Made by a program: the position numbers and the translations under genes. Positions 1 to 5,537 of a DNA stretch of 17,952 nucleotides are shown here, piece after piece; position 1 is the first letter of the stretch; each line of letters starts with the position of its first letter. Under the pieces are notes generated by a model. The model worked only from the letters and a program-made list of their open reading frames with translations. It was not told where the DNA came from and did no database searches. Source of the DNA: 2-12-FULL-60-25 sp964638165 (lineage in GTDB: Bacteria > Patescibacteriota > Patescibacteriia > 2-12-FULL-60-25). The stretch is from NCBI GenBank assembly GCA_964638165.1, contig CAZWYJ010000019.1, positions 1-17,952 of the forward strand, given 5' to 3'.

Positions 1-46
1 TCGAACCTTGTGAGTCCACTGGTCAAACCAGTGGATTACCGACTGA

Positions 47-142
47 GCATGTATTCAGGAGGCGGTTAAACAGGGCTGGAGCGTTCTGATGGCCTACAAC
101 CAAGGCAGGATGGATGCCGTTCGTGGTAGCGAAGAAGTCTAG
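47..142 (+). pseudogene. 3' fragment of an unidentified gene
   Basis: An open frame runs from just after a TGA at 44-46 to a TAG at 140-142. Its peptide (ending MAYNQGRMDAVRGSEEV) has a protein-like composition, and a hairpin terminator follows 23 nt later, so a plus-strand transcript probably ends here. The frame has no good start: an AGGAGG at 57-62 has no start codon at a useful distance, and the first ATG (89) leaves only 17 residues. The other frame open from the window edge ends at 69. Either the gene is frameshifted or truncated, or this is chance. The family is not recognised. Confidence 0.22.
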
Positions 143-165
143 CATTACAAAAATGATCGCCAATC

Positions 166-196
166 GCCCCAGCCTAAAAAGCCGGGGCTTTGGTTT
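166..196 (+). terminator. Hairpin terminator
   Basis: GCCCC (166-170) pairs with GGGGC (184-188). An inner GC/GC pairing continues the stem past one A-C mismatch, and an A-rich loop lies between. TTTGGTTT follows. It is placed to end transcription from the left edge before the MazG-like gene. Confidence 0.5.
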
Positions 197-225
197 ACGC
201 CACTGCACTCCCCCGTCCCCGTGGC

Positions 226-231
226 TACGAT
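226..231 (+). promoter_or_regulatory. -10-like hexamer before the MazG-like gene
   Basis: TACGAT lies 8 nt before the ATG at 240. No convincing -35 is seen and no Shine-Dalgarno precedes the ATG, so the transcript may be leaderless or nearly so. Confidence 0.3.
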
Positions 232-239
232 GACGCCAT

Positions 240-557
240 ATGCAGCCCATAAAGGAACACGCGACGCTCCAGGACTTCCAAGACTATGTCCGCAATATGG
301 TCGTGGAACGCGGGTTCGAAAAAGAAACCGCACTGGAGCTCTTGATGCTCCTCATGGAGGAGTGCGGAGAGCTTGCAAAAGCCGCGCGCAAAACGACCTC
401 AATGAGGACCGACGCGCAGTCAGAGTCTTTTCATGTTGATCTGGAAGCAGCGGACGTTTTCATCTACCTCCTCACGATCTGCAATCATTTTGACATTGAC
501 CTCGAACAGGCGTTTCGGAAAAAAGAGGCCCTAAACGAAAAAAGGACCTGGGCTTAA
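240..557 (+). CDS. MazG-like nucleotide pyrophosphohydrolase
   Basis: This is a 105-residue all-helical protein of the MazG/dUTPase-2 superfamily, which hydrolyses (d)NTPs to the monophosphate and pyrophosphate, often as house-cleaning of non-canonical nucleotides. The Mg-binding signature is visible: an E-E-x-x-E block (E40, E41, E44 in LLMEECGE) on the first helix, E69-x-x-D72 (LEAAD) on the second, and a basic tail with N99 and R102, as expected in single-domain members. Length fits the short MazG-like family, not full two-domain MazG. The ATG at 240 has no Shine-Dalgarno but follows a -10-like hexamer. It stands alone, with a terminator upstream and small ORFs downstream. The substrate cannot be told from sequence. 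Confidence 0.85.
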   Translation: MQPIKEHATLQDFQDYVRNMVVERGFEKETALELLMLLMEECGELAKAARKTTSMRTDAQSESFHVDLEAADVFIYLLTICNHFDIDLEQAFRKKEALNEKRTWA

Positions 558-576
558 CCCTCTCTCTGCCTAGCCC

Positions 577-605
577 TTGCGCACATCACCAACCTATGGT
601 GGAAT
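577..605 (+). promoter_or_regulatory. Candidate promoter for the coupled small ORFs
   Basis: TTGCGC (577-582) is followed after 17 nt by TGGAAT (600-605). Both boxes are imperfect but the spacing is ideal, and an SD-preceded GTG lies 36 nt downstream. Confidence 0.3.
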
Positions 606-640
606 ATCCATCAGTGTCTTTTGCCGAAAGGAGATGTCGC

Positions 641-883
641 GTGAGCAGAAGAACGAACGCACCTTCGCGAACCAAGCGTCAGGCATTTCATCTCGAAGGC
701 TGTGACGCATACCTCCTCGACTTGCGTCGGGACAAGCTCAAGGCAACCGCGGCCCGAGCGGCGCGCGCGTCCAAGGGAAAGCCTCCGAAGAAAAAGAAGG
801 AGGCTCGACACGCTCTCCCGCAACAGTATTTGTCCTCGCCATCCGATGAAAACAGGGGAACGGAAAAAAGGAACGGATCATGA
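641..883 (+). CDS. Small, strongly basic hypothetical protein
   Basis: This is an 80-residue ORF of unknown function. The start is taken as GTG at 641 because AAAGGAG (627-633) lies at proper Shine-Dalgarno distance; the longer frame from ATG 596 lacks a ribosome site. The middle is rich in Lys, Arg and Ala (GKPPKKKKEA) and no membrane segment or signal peptide is visible, so a disordered nucleic-acid-binding protein is conceivable. It overlaps the next ORF by ATGA (880-883), the arrangement of translational coupling, and both end before a strong hairpin. Overlapping frames in this GC-rich stretch are also open, so the SD and the overlap are the main evidence that it is real. Confidence 0.45.
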   Translation: MSRRTNAPSRTKRQAFHLEGCDAYLLDLRRDKLKATAARAARASKGKPPKKKKEARHALPQQYLSSPSDENRGTEKRNGS

Positions 884-1077
884 AGGGATATCGAAACTCC
901 GGAAAGGCAACGAGACGAGCGACGAACCATCGTGGACGAAGTGGCCCCAGAAGCTCCCCGCGCCCCAGCGCATTCAGAGAGAGCGCCCCACCCAAGGAGC
1001 CTCGAGAGAGCGATCAGCCGAATAAAGACGATCGTGACAACGAGAGCCTCCGCGCAGACATAAGAGACTGGCCGTAA
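880..1077 (+). CDS. Small basic, proline-rich hypothetical protein
   Basis: This is a 65-residue ORF starting inside the stop of the preceding one (ATGA), with an AAGGA in front of the ATG as a weak Shine-Dalgarno. The composition is Arg, Ser, Pro and charged residues with almost no hydrophobic ones, so it would be intrinsically disordered. The C-terminal third becomes acidic (DDRDNESLRADIRDWP). No family is recognised. It ends 33 nt before a perfect 12-bp hairpin, which suits the end of a two-gene unit. It could be spurious. Confidence 0.38.
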   Translation: MKGYRNSGKATRRATNHRGRSGPRSSPRPSAFRESAPPKEPRESDQPNKDDRDNESLRADIRDWP

Positions 1078-1110
1078 AAACAGCCCGTCTCGCCCCTATA
1101 CTCCTTACGG

Positions 1111-1153
1111 TCCCCGGAACGCAATTCGCTCGCGTTCCGGGGATCACTTATTT
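1111..1153 (+). terminator. Strong hairpin terminator
   Basis: The arms 1111-1122 and 1132-1143 pair perfectly over 12 bp (CCCCGGAACGC with GCGTTCCGGGG plus a T-A pair) around a 9-nt loop. TCACTTATTTT follows, a modest T tract on the plus strand. It ends the small-ORF unit; on the minus strand it also lies beyond the 3' end of ruvB. Confidence 0.65.
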
Positions 1154-1161
1154 TCGGAACT

Positions 1162-1298
1162 CGTAGTTCGCATTTCGTATTTCGGGTTACCTTGATAAAC
1201 GTTTTTAGTTTGTCTTTTCGTCTGTACAAAAATGTTCAGAATCATCTTGATCGCTTTTTTGAATTTCCCGAAATACGATCTACGATCTACGAACTACG
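1162..1298. repeat. Inverted pair of CGTAGTTCG / CGTATTTCGGG micro-repeats
   Basis: The left copy has CGTAGTTCG (1162-1170) and CGTATTTCGGG (1176-1186). The right copy is inverted: CCCGAAATACG (1267-1277), two ATCTACG units, and CGAACTACG (1290-1298). Both end blocks match exactly and only the inner spacer differs. About 80 nt of AT-rich, gene-free DNA lies between them. The right copy contributes the ruvB stop codon (CTA at 1294-1296). A related copy sits at 2374-2391. Confidence 0.7.
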
Positions 1299-2316
1299 CT
1301 TCCTGCGGCGGAACTTCATACCCCAAATGCGTATACGCCAGCTCCGTGGCCATGCGCCCGCGCGGGGTACGCGTGAGAAAACCTTCCTGCATCAAAAATG
1401 GTTCGATGACTTCCTCGAGCGTCTGCATTTCTTCCGAGCAAGACGCTGCGAGCGTGGTGAGACCGACCGGTCCTCCGCGGAACTTCTCGATGAGCGCACG
1501 GAGCACGCGACGATCCGCATCATCCAAACCGTACGGATCAATATCCAATCGTTCCAGCGCGGTCACGACTGTTGATTCATCAAGTGATCCATTCGCACGC
1601 ACCTGCGCATAATCCCGCGTGCGGCGAAGCAGGCGATTGGCAATGCGGGGCGTACGGCGGGCGCGTTTTGCGATCGCGCGTGCTGATGCATCCTCAAGCG
1701 GAACATCGAGCAGACGAGCGGAGCGACTCACGATCTGCGTCATCTCATCCTCGCCGTAGAAGTCGAGGTGGTACACGGACCCGAACCGATCACGGAGCGG
1801 GGCGGAGAGGAGCGAGAGCTTGGTCGTGGCACCCACGAGGGTGAAGCGTTTGAGATCAAGCCGGAGTGTGCGCGCCGTGGGCCCTTTGCCGATCACGATA
1901 TCGAGCGCGTAATCCTCCATGGCCGGGTAGAGCACCTCTTCGATGGTTCGATTCATCCGATGGATCTCGTCCACGAAGAGCACGTCCCCTTCTTCGAGGT
2001 TCGTGAGAATGGCCGCGAGGTCACCCACGCGCTCAAGCGCCGGACCGCTGGTGATCTTGATATTCGCCCCCATCTCATGACCGATCACATGCGCGAGCGT
2101 GGTCTTCCCCAATCCCGGCGGGCCATAGAGAAGGACGTGCTCGCACGGCTCCCCGCGGTGCTTGGCCGCCTCCAAGAAGACCAAAAGATTCTCCTTCACC
2201 TTTGGCTGACCGATAAAATCATCCATGGAAGACGGGCGAAGCGAGATATCCGCCACCCGGTCTTCCGGCTGCTCATCCGGGGCAATCGCCCGAAGCGTCT
2301 CGAACTCCTGATCCAT
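1294..2316 (-). CDS. ruvB: Holliday junction branch migration helicase RuvB
   Basis: RuvB is the AAA+ motor of the RuvABC complex that drives branch migration of Holliday junctions in recombination and repair. In order: Walker A GPPGLGKTT (65-73), Walker B with DEIHR (116-120), sensor 1 GATT (162-165), the arginine-finger region RDRFG (175-179), sensor 2 TPRIANRLLRR (222-232), and a C-terminal winged helix with the typical EKFRGGPVGL and PFLMQEGFLTRTPRGR stretches. The start is the ATG at 2314-2316, giving 340 residues, close to usual length; the frame is open to 2364, but the extra 16 residues are not RuvB-like. No Shine-Dalgarno is seen. ruvA and ruvC are not adjacent. The stop codon lies in a micro-repeat. 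Confidence 0.96.
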   Translation of the reverse strand: MDQEFETLRAIAPDEQPEDRVADISLRPSSMDDFIGQPKVKENLLVFLEAAKHRGEPCEHVLLYGPPGLGKTTLAHVIGHEMGANIKITSGPALERVGDLAAILTNLEEGDVLFVDEIHRMNRTIEEVLYPAMEDYALDIVIGKGPTARTLRLDLKRFTLVGATTKLSLLSAPLRDRFGSVYHLDFYGEDEMTQIVSRSARLLDVPLEDASARAIAKRARRTPRIANRLLRRTRDYAQVRANGSLDESTVVTALERLDIDPYGLDDADRRVLRALIEKFRGGPVGLTTLAASCSEEMQTLEEVIEPFLMQEGFLTRTPRGRMATELAYTHLGYEVPPQEA

Positions 2317-2373
2317 ACAGGGAGAGCTTACCGTTCGGTGGCAGGAACGTCCATTGCATCGCATTTCGGGGCT

Positions 2374-2391
2374 CGTATTTCGTATTTCGGG
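2374..2391 (+). repeat. CGTATTT / CGTATTTCGGG micro-repeat copy
   Basis: CGTATTT (2374-2380) is directly followed by CGTATTTCGGG (2381-2391), in the same orientation as the copy at 1176-1186. It lies upstream of the ruvB start. A variant, CGCATTTCGGGG, sits just before it (2360-2371). Confidence 0.6.
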
Positions 2392-2404
2392 AAAAACATG
2401 GGAC

Positions 2405-2429
2405 GGGCGGGGGAACCCCGCCCCTACCC
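2405..2429. repeat. G/C palindrome of the GGGCG...CGCCCCTAC type
   Basis: GGGCGGGG (2405-2412) and CCCCGCCC (2416-2423) form an 8-bp stem with a GAA loop, followed by CTACCC and two further CTACCC-like units. A similar palindrome with the same CGCCCCTAC end occurs inside the ligase gene (10345-10369), and the unpaired end recurs near 7590. Confidence 0.55.
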
Positions 2430-2453
2430 TCTACCCTCTACCCACTCCCCTGC

Positions 2454-2459
2454 TATACT
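2454..2459 (+). promoter_or_regulatory. -10 hexamer directly before a start codon
   Basis: TATACT is followed by exactly six C and then the ATG at 2466. Transcription would begin at or next to the ATG, giving a leaderless mRNA for the two membrane-protein genes. No -35 is obvious. Confidence 0.5.
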
Positions 2460-2465
2460 CCCCCC

Positions 2466-2753
2466 ATGATCCCCCTTAGCTATATCGTGGTCGCATGGCT
2501 GATCCTGATCCTGATCTACCTGGTTTTTGTGCTCCTCACGCTATCCCAAATGTTCAAGCACGGAACCCGATCTCCGACGACCGTCGTTTCCACGTTCGCT
2601 TTCATGATCATCTCCGCCATCGCCCTGTTCATGAGCGCAAATGTCGTTCTCCAAACGGACTGGGATCAATCCGTTCAAATCCTCCCGACCGGCCTGACCT
2701 CAATCGTGCCCGGAACCTCGAGCGGAATAACGGACATCACCATCGAACCATGA
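2466..2753 (+). CDS. Small two-helix membrane protein, unknown
   Basis: This 95-residue protein has two hydrophobic segments, about residues 4-28 and 42-63, joined by a short polar turn (SQMFKHGTRSPTT). A Ser/Thr/Gly-rich tail of about 30 residues ends in DITIEP. It has no signal peptidase site and no motif I recognise. The ATG follows a TATACT hexamer by six bases, so it probably heads a leaderless transcript. Its stop overlaps the next start (ATGA at 2750-2753), so it is probably co-translated with the PH-domain membrane protein and may act with it. Confidence 0.7.
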   Translation: MIPLSYIVVAWLILILIYLVFVLLTLSQMFKHGTRSPTTVVSTFAFMIISAIALFMSANVVLQTDWDQSVQILPTGLTSIVPGTSSGITDITIEP

Positions 2754-3316
2754 TCCACCTCACACGACTCCCGAATGCCGAAAAGAACGAGTACATCGTC
2801 TTCTTTCTGCGTCGTTACTGGCTCGTCCTCATTCCACTCATCCTCGGCGCCATCATCGTGCTCCTCCTCCCCATCGCGGGCTATGTCATCCTCAAGATGC
2901 GCATGCCGGACGTCCTTGCGAACGAAGCGCAGTACGCCCTTGCCGTCATGGGAGGAAGCGCCTTCTTTCTCTTCGCATGGCTTTTCATTTTCCAAAACTT
3001 CATAGACTGGTATCTGGATGTATGGATCGTCACGAATCAGCGCATCATTAATATCGAGCAACACGGACTCTTCGGGCGCACCATGAGTGAATTGCGCCTC
3101 TACAATGTCCAGGACGTGACGAGCGCAACGATCGGCTTCCTCCAGTCCATGCTGAATTACGGCAATGTCACGATCCAGACCGCGAGCGAAAAACGACAAT
3201 TCGAGTTCGAAGAAATCGCCCGCCCGGATCGCGTGGCAAAACGCATCCTCGAGCTCGCGCATGAGAGCAATGTGGCGCACGAGAATCCGCCCGTAGAAGG
3301 AGAGAGCGCGAAGTAA
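2750..3316 (+). CDS. Membrane protein with bacterial PH (bPH2/DUF304-like) domain
   Basis: This 188-residue protein has two transmembrane helices (about 24-48 and 63-83) followed by a cytoplasmic domain (about 88-170) with the bPH2 pattern: a Trp/Tyr-rich entry DWYLDVWIVTNQRIINIEQ, then GLFGRTMSELRLYNVQDV, then YGNVTIQTAS. Such YdbS/YdbT-type proteins are membrane-bound and of poorly known role, and have been linked to envelope stress. The start is the ATG in the ATGA overlap with the preceding gene; the frame is open further upstream but there it runs inside that gene. The last 20 residues are polar and probably disordered. A hairpin region follows at 3344, shared with the convergent gene. 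Confidence 0.85.
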   Translation: MIHLTRLPNAEKNEYIVFFLRRYWLVLIPLILGAIIVLLLPIAGYVILKMRMPDVLANEAQYALAVMGGSAFFLFAWLFIFQNFIDWYLDVWIVTNQRIINIEQHGLFGRTMSELRLYNVQDVTSATIGFLQSMLNYGNVTIQTASEKRQFEFEEIARPDRVAKRILELAHESNVAHENPPVEGESAK

Positions 3317-3340
3317 CGAAAACGATTGGCAGGAAAACTG

Positions 3341-3375
3341 AAAAGGCCCCCATCGTCACGTGACGACGGGAGCCT
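3341..3375 (-). terminator. Intrinsic terminator of the 229-residue orphan gene
   Basis: The arms 3344-3359 and 3360-3375 form a long stem with two mismatches around the self-complementary centre CACGTG. Read on the minus strand it ends GGGGGCC followed by TTTT (3341-3344), a canonical terminator for the gene ending at 3476. It also faces the end of the PH-domain gene and could stop both. Confidence 0.7.
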
Positions 3376-3398
3376 CTAGAAGATCCAGGGTCCCAAGA

Positions 3399-3469
3399 GC
3401 CTTTTTGAAAGGCCGAGCGACCGATCGCGTTAAACGCGACCGAGGGGACTAATCGCGTTAAGCGCGACC
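3399..3469. repeat. Three short hairpins, two sharing a direct repeat
   Basis: GCCTTT (3399-3404) pairs with AAAGGC (3408-3413). TCGCGTT (3425-3431) pairs with AACGCGA (3433-3439). TCGCG (3453-3457) pairs with CGCGA (3463-3467). The last two belong to a direct repeat CGCGTTAARCGCGACC at 3426-3441 and 3454-3469, 28 nt apart. With the terminator they make a structured 3' UTR for the orphan gene. Confidence 0.6.
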
Positions 3470-3475
3470 AAGCAC

Positions 3476-4165
3476 TTACTTGCAGACGAAGAGGACGCGG
3501 CCACTGCGAGACCACCTGCGGCCGAACCAATCGGAGCCGAGGAGGCGCTGACCGTCGTGCCACCACACGTCCGCGACACACCAGCAGTCGGCACGCATCG
3601 CAGAAGAACCGAGACCGACAAAGTCCACGAGCTCGGGGTGAGCCTTGGCGAATTCGTACTCCTCTTCGTGGGTCATCGGACGGTAGCCGTTCGGAGCAAT
3701 GGCCGAGCGCTGGGCAAGACCCCACGCGATCATCTCCTCGCTCCACCAGTCACGCTCAGCATCGTGGACGTAGACGATCCTCTCACCGGGTGTCCGGTCC
3801 ATGCCGACGCAGGAAGCGTGGAGGCTGAACGGCCGGCCGTCGAAGACGACGGACACGTTGTTCTCGCCGAACTCCTTCTCAAGTTCAGCGAAGGACGGCA
3901 TCGGGGCATAGGTCATGTGCACCCGATAGTGGTTGGGAGGAAGGGAATCTTCCACGCTCGCGCTGACCACGGGCTGTTCGGCCCGCCAGTCCTCATGTGC
4001 GATAGCGACAATCTTACCGAGCGTCGCTCGTCCGGCGGGCTTTGCCAGCCGGTAGATGGCCTCAAAAGCCACTCCGCGTTCGCGCGTCACATCCATCAGA
4101 CCCGTAATGAGTCCCTGAAAGAATCCTGCGCCCGTTTCGATCGCCGATACATTCTTCTTGGCCAC
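3476..4165 (-). CDS. Orphan 229-residue protein with Trp/Cys-rich C-terminus
   Basis: The family is not recognised. The start is GTG at 4163-4165, with GAGGTGA just upstream as one of the few good Shine-Dalgarno sites in the window. The first third is helical and mildly amphipathic; the middle contains a compact segment with HDAERDWWSEEMIAWGL; the C-terminal 45 residues alternate Trp, Gly, Arg and Cys (ADCWCVADVWWHDG, then LGSDWFGRRWSRSGRVLFVCK), which looks like a small beta-rich module ending in a hydrophobic strand. No signal peptide or membrane helix is seen, so it should be cytosolic. It is a single-gene unit with a near-consensus promoter, a 5' hairpin leader and a strong terminator, which suggests high expression. 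I have the impression that similar C-termini recur in hypothetical proteins of Patescibacteria but cannot check. Confidence 0.75.
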   Translation of the reverse strand: MAKKNVSAIETGAGFFQGLITGLMDVTRERGVAFEAIYRLAKPAGRATLGKIVAIAHEDWRAEQPVVSASVEDSLPPNHYRVHMTYAPMPSFAELEKEFGENNVSVVFDGRPFSLHASCVGMDRTPGERIVYVHDAERDWWSEEMIAWGLAQRSAIAPNGYRPMTHEEEYEFAKAHPELVDFVGLGSSAMRADCWCVADVWWHDGQRLLGSDWFGRRWSRSGRVLFVCK

Positions 4166-4267
4166 GATTCACCTCATTCAGTTTGGCTCACCCCTCATCC
4201 CGGCAATATGCCAAGACACCAGGCTTGCCATTTCGTTCACGCAAATAAGCCATTTTTTGCTCAATGA

Positions 4268-4285
4268 AGAGCGTTAGAAGGAACG
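4268..4285 (-). promoter_or_regulatory. 5' leader hairpin of the orphan gene
   Basis: AGCGTT and AACGCT (4268-4273 and 4280-4285) form a 6-bp stem at the very 5' end of the predicted minus-strand transcript, inside a leader of about 120 nt. It may protect the mRNA 5' end. Confidence 0.4.
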
Positions 4286-4293
4286 CTAAAGCG

Positions 4294-4322
4294 AACATAA
4301 CAAAAAATGAGAAAAACGTCAA
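4294..4322 (-). promoter_or_regulatory. Sigma70-type promoter of the orphan gene
   Basis: On the minus strand, -35 TTGACG (4317-4322) and -10 TATGTT (4294-4299) are separated by exactly 17 nt. Transcription should begin near 4287. It is divergent to the toxin-antitoxin promoter; the two -35 boxes are only 33 nt apart. Confidence 0.7.
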
Positions 4323-4355
4323 GGATCCTTTACCTTTCCCCGCATTCTTTCGTTT

Positions 4356-4384
4356 TTGACACGCCCCTTAGTCTGTATTACACT
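4356..4384 (+). promoter_or_regulatory. Promoter of the toxin-antitoxin operon
   Basis: TTGACA (4356-4361, perfect consensus) and TACACT (4379-4384) are 17 nt apart. The start point would be about 4391, so the leader is only about 5 nt before the ATG at 4396. Confidence 0.7.
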
Positions 4385-4393
4385 TGTAACACA
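4374..4393 (+). promoter_or_regulatory. Palindromic operator over the toxin-antitoxin promoter
   Basis: The left half TGTATTACA (4374-4382), a CT spacer, and the right half TGTAACACA (4385-4393) form an inverted repeat matching at 8 of 9 positions, with a perfect core TTACA-CT-TGTAA. It covers the -10 box and the start point. Ribbon-helix-helix antitoxins commonly bind such sites to repress their own operon. Confidence 0.6.
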
Positions 4394-4395
4394 AT

Positions 4396-4632
4396 ATGCG
4401 ATCCACGATCTCCATTTCCCTACCAAAAACAGAGGCTTCTGATATGCGCGCCATCGCAAAACGCCGCGGTTTTGCCACGATAAGCGCCTATATCCGCTAT
4501 CTCGTGTCCGAAAGTGCCGGAGACGTGATCACGGACGAAGAGATCTTGCATCGCTCCGCTAATGCCGACAATTTACACAAGCAGAAAAAATTGCAAAAAC
4601 TCTCATCGCTTTCAGATCTCATGGACGTATAG
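4396..4632 (+). CDS. Ribbon-helix-helix (CopG/ParD-like) antitoxin
   Basis: This 78-residue protein begins with the short strand STISISLPKTE, followed by two helices around a turn (ASDMRAIAKRRGFATISAYIRYLVSES, residues about 15-41). That is the ribbon-helix-helix DNA-binding fold of CopG/ParD/RelB-type antitoxins. The second half is charged (ITDEEILHRSANADNLHKQKK) and is expected to wrap around and neutralise the toxin. The stop is two bases before the toxin ATG, the normal antitoxin-first order. It should repress its own promoter through the palindrome at 4374-4393 as a dimer, more strongly in complex with the toxin. The transcript is nearly leaderless, so no Shine-Dalgarno is expected. Confidence 0.85.
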   Translation: MRSTISISLPKTEASDMRAIAKRRGFATISAYIRYLVSESAGDVITDEEILHRSANADNLHKQKKLQKLSSLSDLMDV

Positions 4633-4634
4633 GT

Positions 4635-4907
4635 ATGATCGTTCGGAACATCTACTACGAACCCGGATTCCTGAAAGACTGGAGAAAGCTGGATCGGCGA
4701 TTTCGCGAATCCGCAGTCAAAGCGGAAAAACAATTTCGCCAGAATCCCCTGCACCCTTCGCTCCGCCTTCATGCGCTTCAAGGCAAACTTTTGGGACTCT
4801 GGTCAATTTCTGTGACGTTTGATATTCGCATTATTTTTAAACGCATGGACGGCGGAGACATCGTCTTCCTCTCCATTGGAAGGCATGAGATCTACCGGGG
4901 GAAATAG
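4635..4907 (+). CDS. RelE/ParE-superfamily toxin (YafQ/mRNA interferase-like)
   Basis: This 90-residue protein matches the RelE/ParE fold: an N-terminal strand (IVRNIYYEPGFLKDWRKLDRR), two helices with basic residues, a strand and turn with LHALQGKLLGLWSISVTFDIRIIFKR, and a terminal strand with SIGRHEIY. The G-K-L-x-G-x-W-S and D-I-R-I-I-F pattern and the final G-x-H-x-x-Y are typical of YafQ/RelE-type toxins, which cleave ribosome-bound mRNA; the conserved His and Tyr near the end are candidate catalytic residues. Whether it acts as an mRNA interferase or as a ParE-type gyrase poison cannot be settled from sequence, but the RelE/YafQ look is stronger. It has no promoter of its own. Confidence 0.85.
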   Translation: MIVRNIYYEPGFLKDWRKLDRRFRESAVKAEKQFRQNPLHPSLRLHALQGKLLGLWSISVTFDIRIIFKRMDGGDIVFLSIGRHEIYRGK

Positions 4908-4920
4908 GAGGTCTCTCTCC

Positions 4921-4966
4921 TTCAAAATGTTTGAAATTTGATATTTGGTATTGTGATTTATTTTAA
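4921..4966. other. AT-rich spacer with TTGAAATTTGATATTTGG motif
   Basis: Between the toxin and the convergent gene lies a low-complexity stretch built on TTTGAAATTTGATATTTGG and a T-rich end. It contains no gene or hairpin. Such strings recur between genes in Patescibacteria in my experience, but no second copy occurs in this window. The stop of the minus-strand gene lies inside it. Confidence 0.35.
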
Positions 4967-5437
4967 TGCTTCCACGATGGGATGATCTTCGTCCCAAGAA
5001 ATATCGAGACGCTTCGACGCATTCGGATTCGTCGGATGCAAAATGCTCCGAGGCAATGGTGAGGCGATGCCGAGCCGCGCTTCTGCCGCACTCCGATCAA
5101 GCTCCATTTCTTCCGTAAACTCCAGATCCTCCTCTTCCTCCTCTTCGTTTCCATGCCGCTTCACGCGCGCGAGCGACGTGCCACGCTGAAAACGCTGCGC
5201 ATCCTTGCGCTCGCGCTCCTTGCGCTCAAGTTCGCGCATCGGATTCTCCTTCACGCCTTTGCGGGCAGCGCTCTTTTCCGCATCAGCCCGAATGCGCTCC
5301 CGCGCCTCCGCGATCGCACGCGCCGCGCGCTTTTCCGACTTCGTCAAAAGCTTGGTCCCTTTCTTTGCCAAATCCGCCTCCCGCATTTGACGCTTGAGTT
5401 CATTAAAATTCCCGCCACCACCGACTCGCAATGGAGA
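4958..5437 (-). CDS. C-terminal part of a charged, helical hypothetical protein (5' end in gap)
   Basis: About 160 residues are visible, entering from the N gap. After a Gly-rich stretch (RVGGGGNFNELKRQ) comes a long Lys/Arg/Glu/Ala helix (residues about 15-90 of the fragment, with KSEKRAARAIAEARERIRAD), probably a coiled coil. An acidic patch NEEEEEEDLEFTEEMELD follows, then a less charged tail with PLPRSILHPTNP. No enzyme motif or membrane segment is seen. The start codon is not visible; a TTG close to the gap edge is only a weak candidate. It reads in the same frame as the SpoIID gene only because the gap is drawn as 100 bases. Confidence 0.6.
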   Translation of the reverse strand, partial: SPLRVGGGGNFNELKRQMREADLAKKGTKLLTKSEKRAARAIAEARERIRADAEKSAARKGVKENPMRELERKERERKDAQRFQRGTSLARVKRHGNEEEEEEDLEFTEEMELDRSAAEARLGIASPLPRSILHPTNPNASKRLDISWDEDHPIVEALK

Positions 5438-5537
5438 NNNNNNNNNNNNNNNNNNNNNNNNNNNNNNNNNNNNNNNNNNNNNNNNNNNNNNNNNNNNNNN
5501 NNNNNNNNNNNNNNNNNNNNNNNNNNNNNNNNNNNNN
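5438..5537. other. Assembly gap (100 N)
   Basis: Exactly 100 ambiguous bases, the customary placeholder for a scaffold join of unknown length. It hides the stop of the SpoIID gene, the 5' part of the downstream gene, and whatever lies between. Confidence 0.98.

Noticed and set aside
44..46. UGA recoding as glycine, as in some Patescibacteria (code 25)
   Set aside because: TGA clearly acts as a stop elsewhere (2751-2753, 881-883, 10505-10507, antiporter stop 15500-15502), and no long frame is rescued by reading through it.
1768..2469. 233-residue plus-strand frame
   Set aside because: It is antisense to ruvB, whose motifs are unambiguous.
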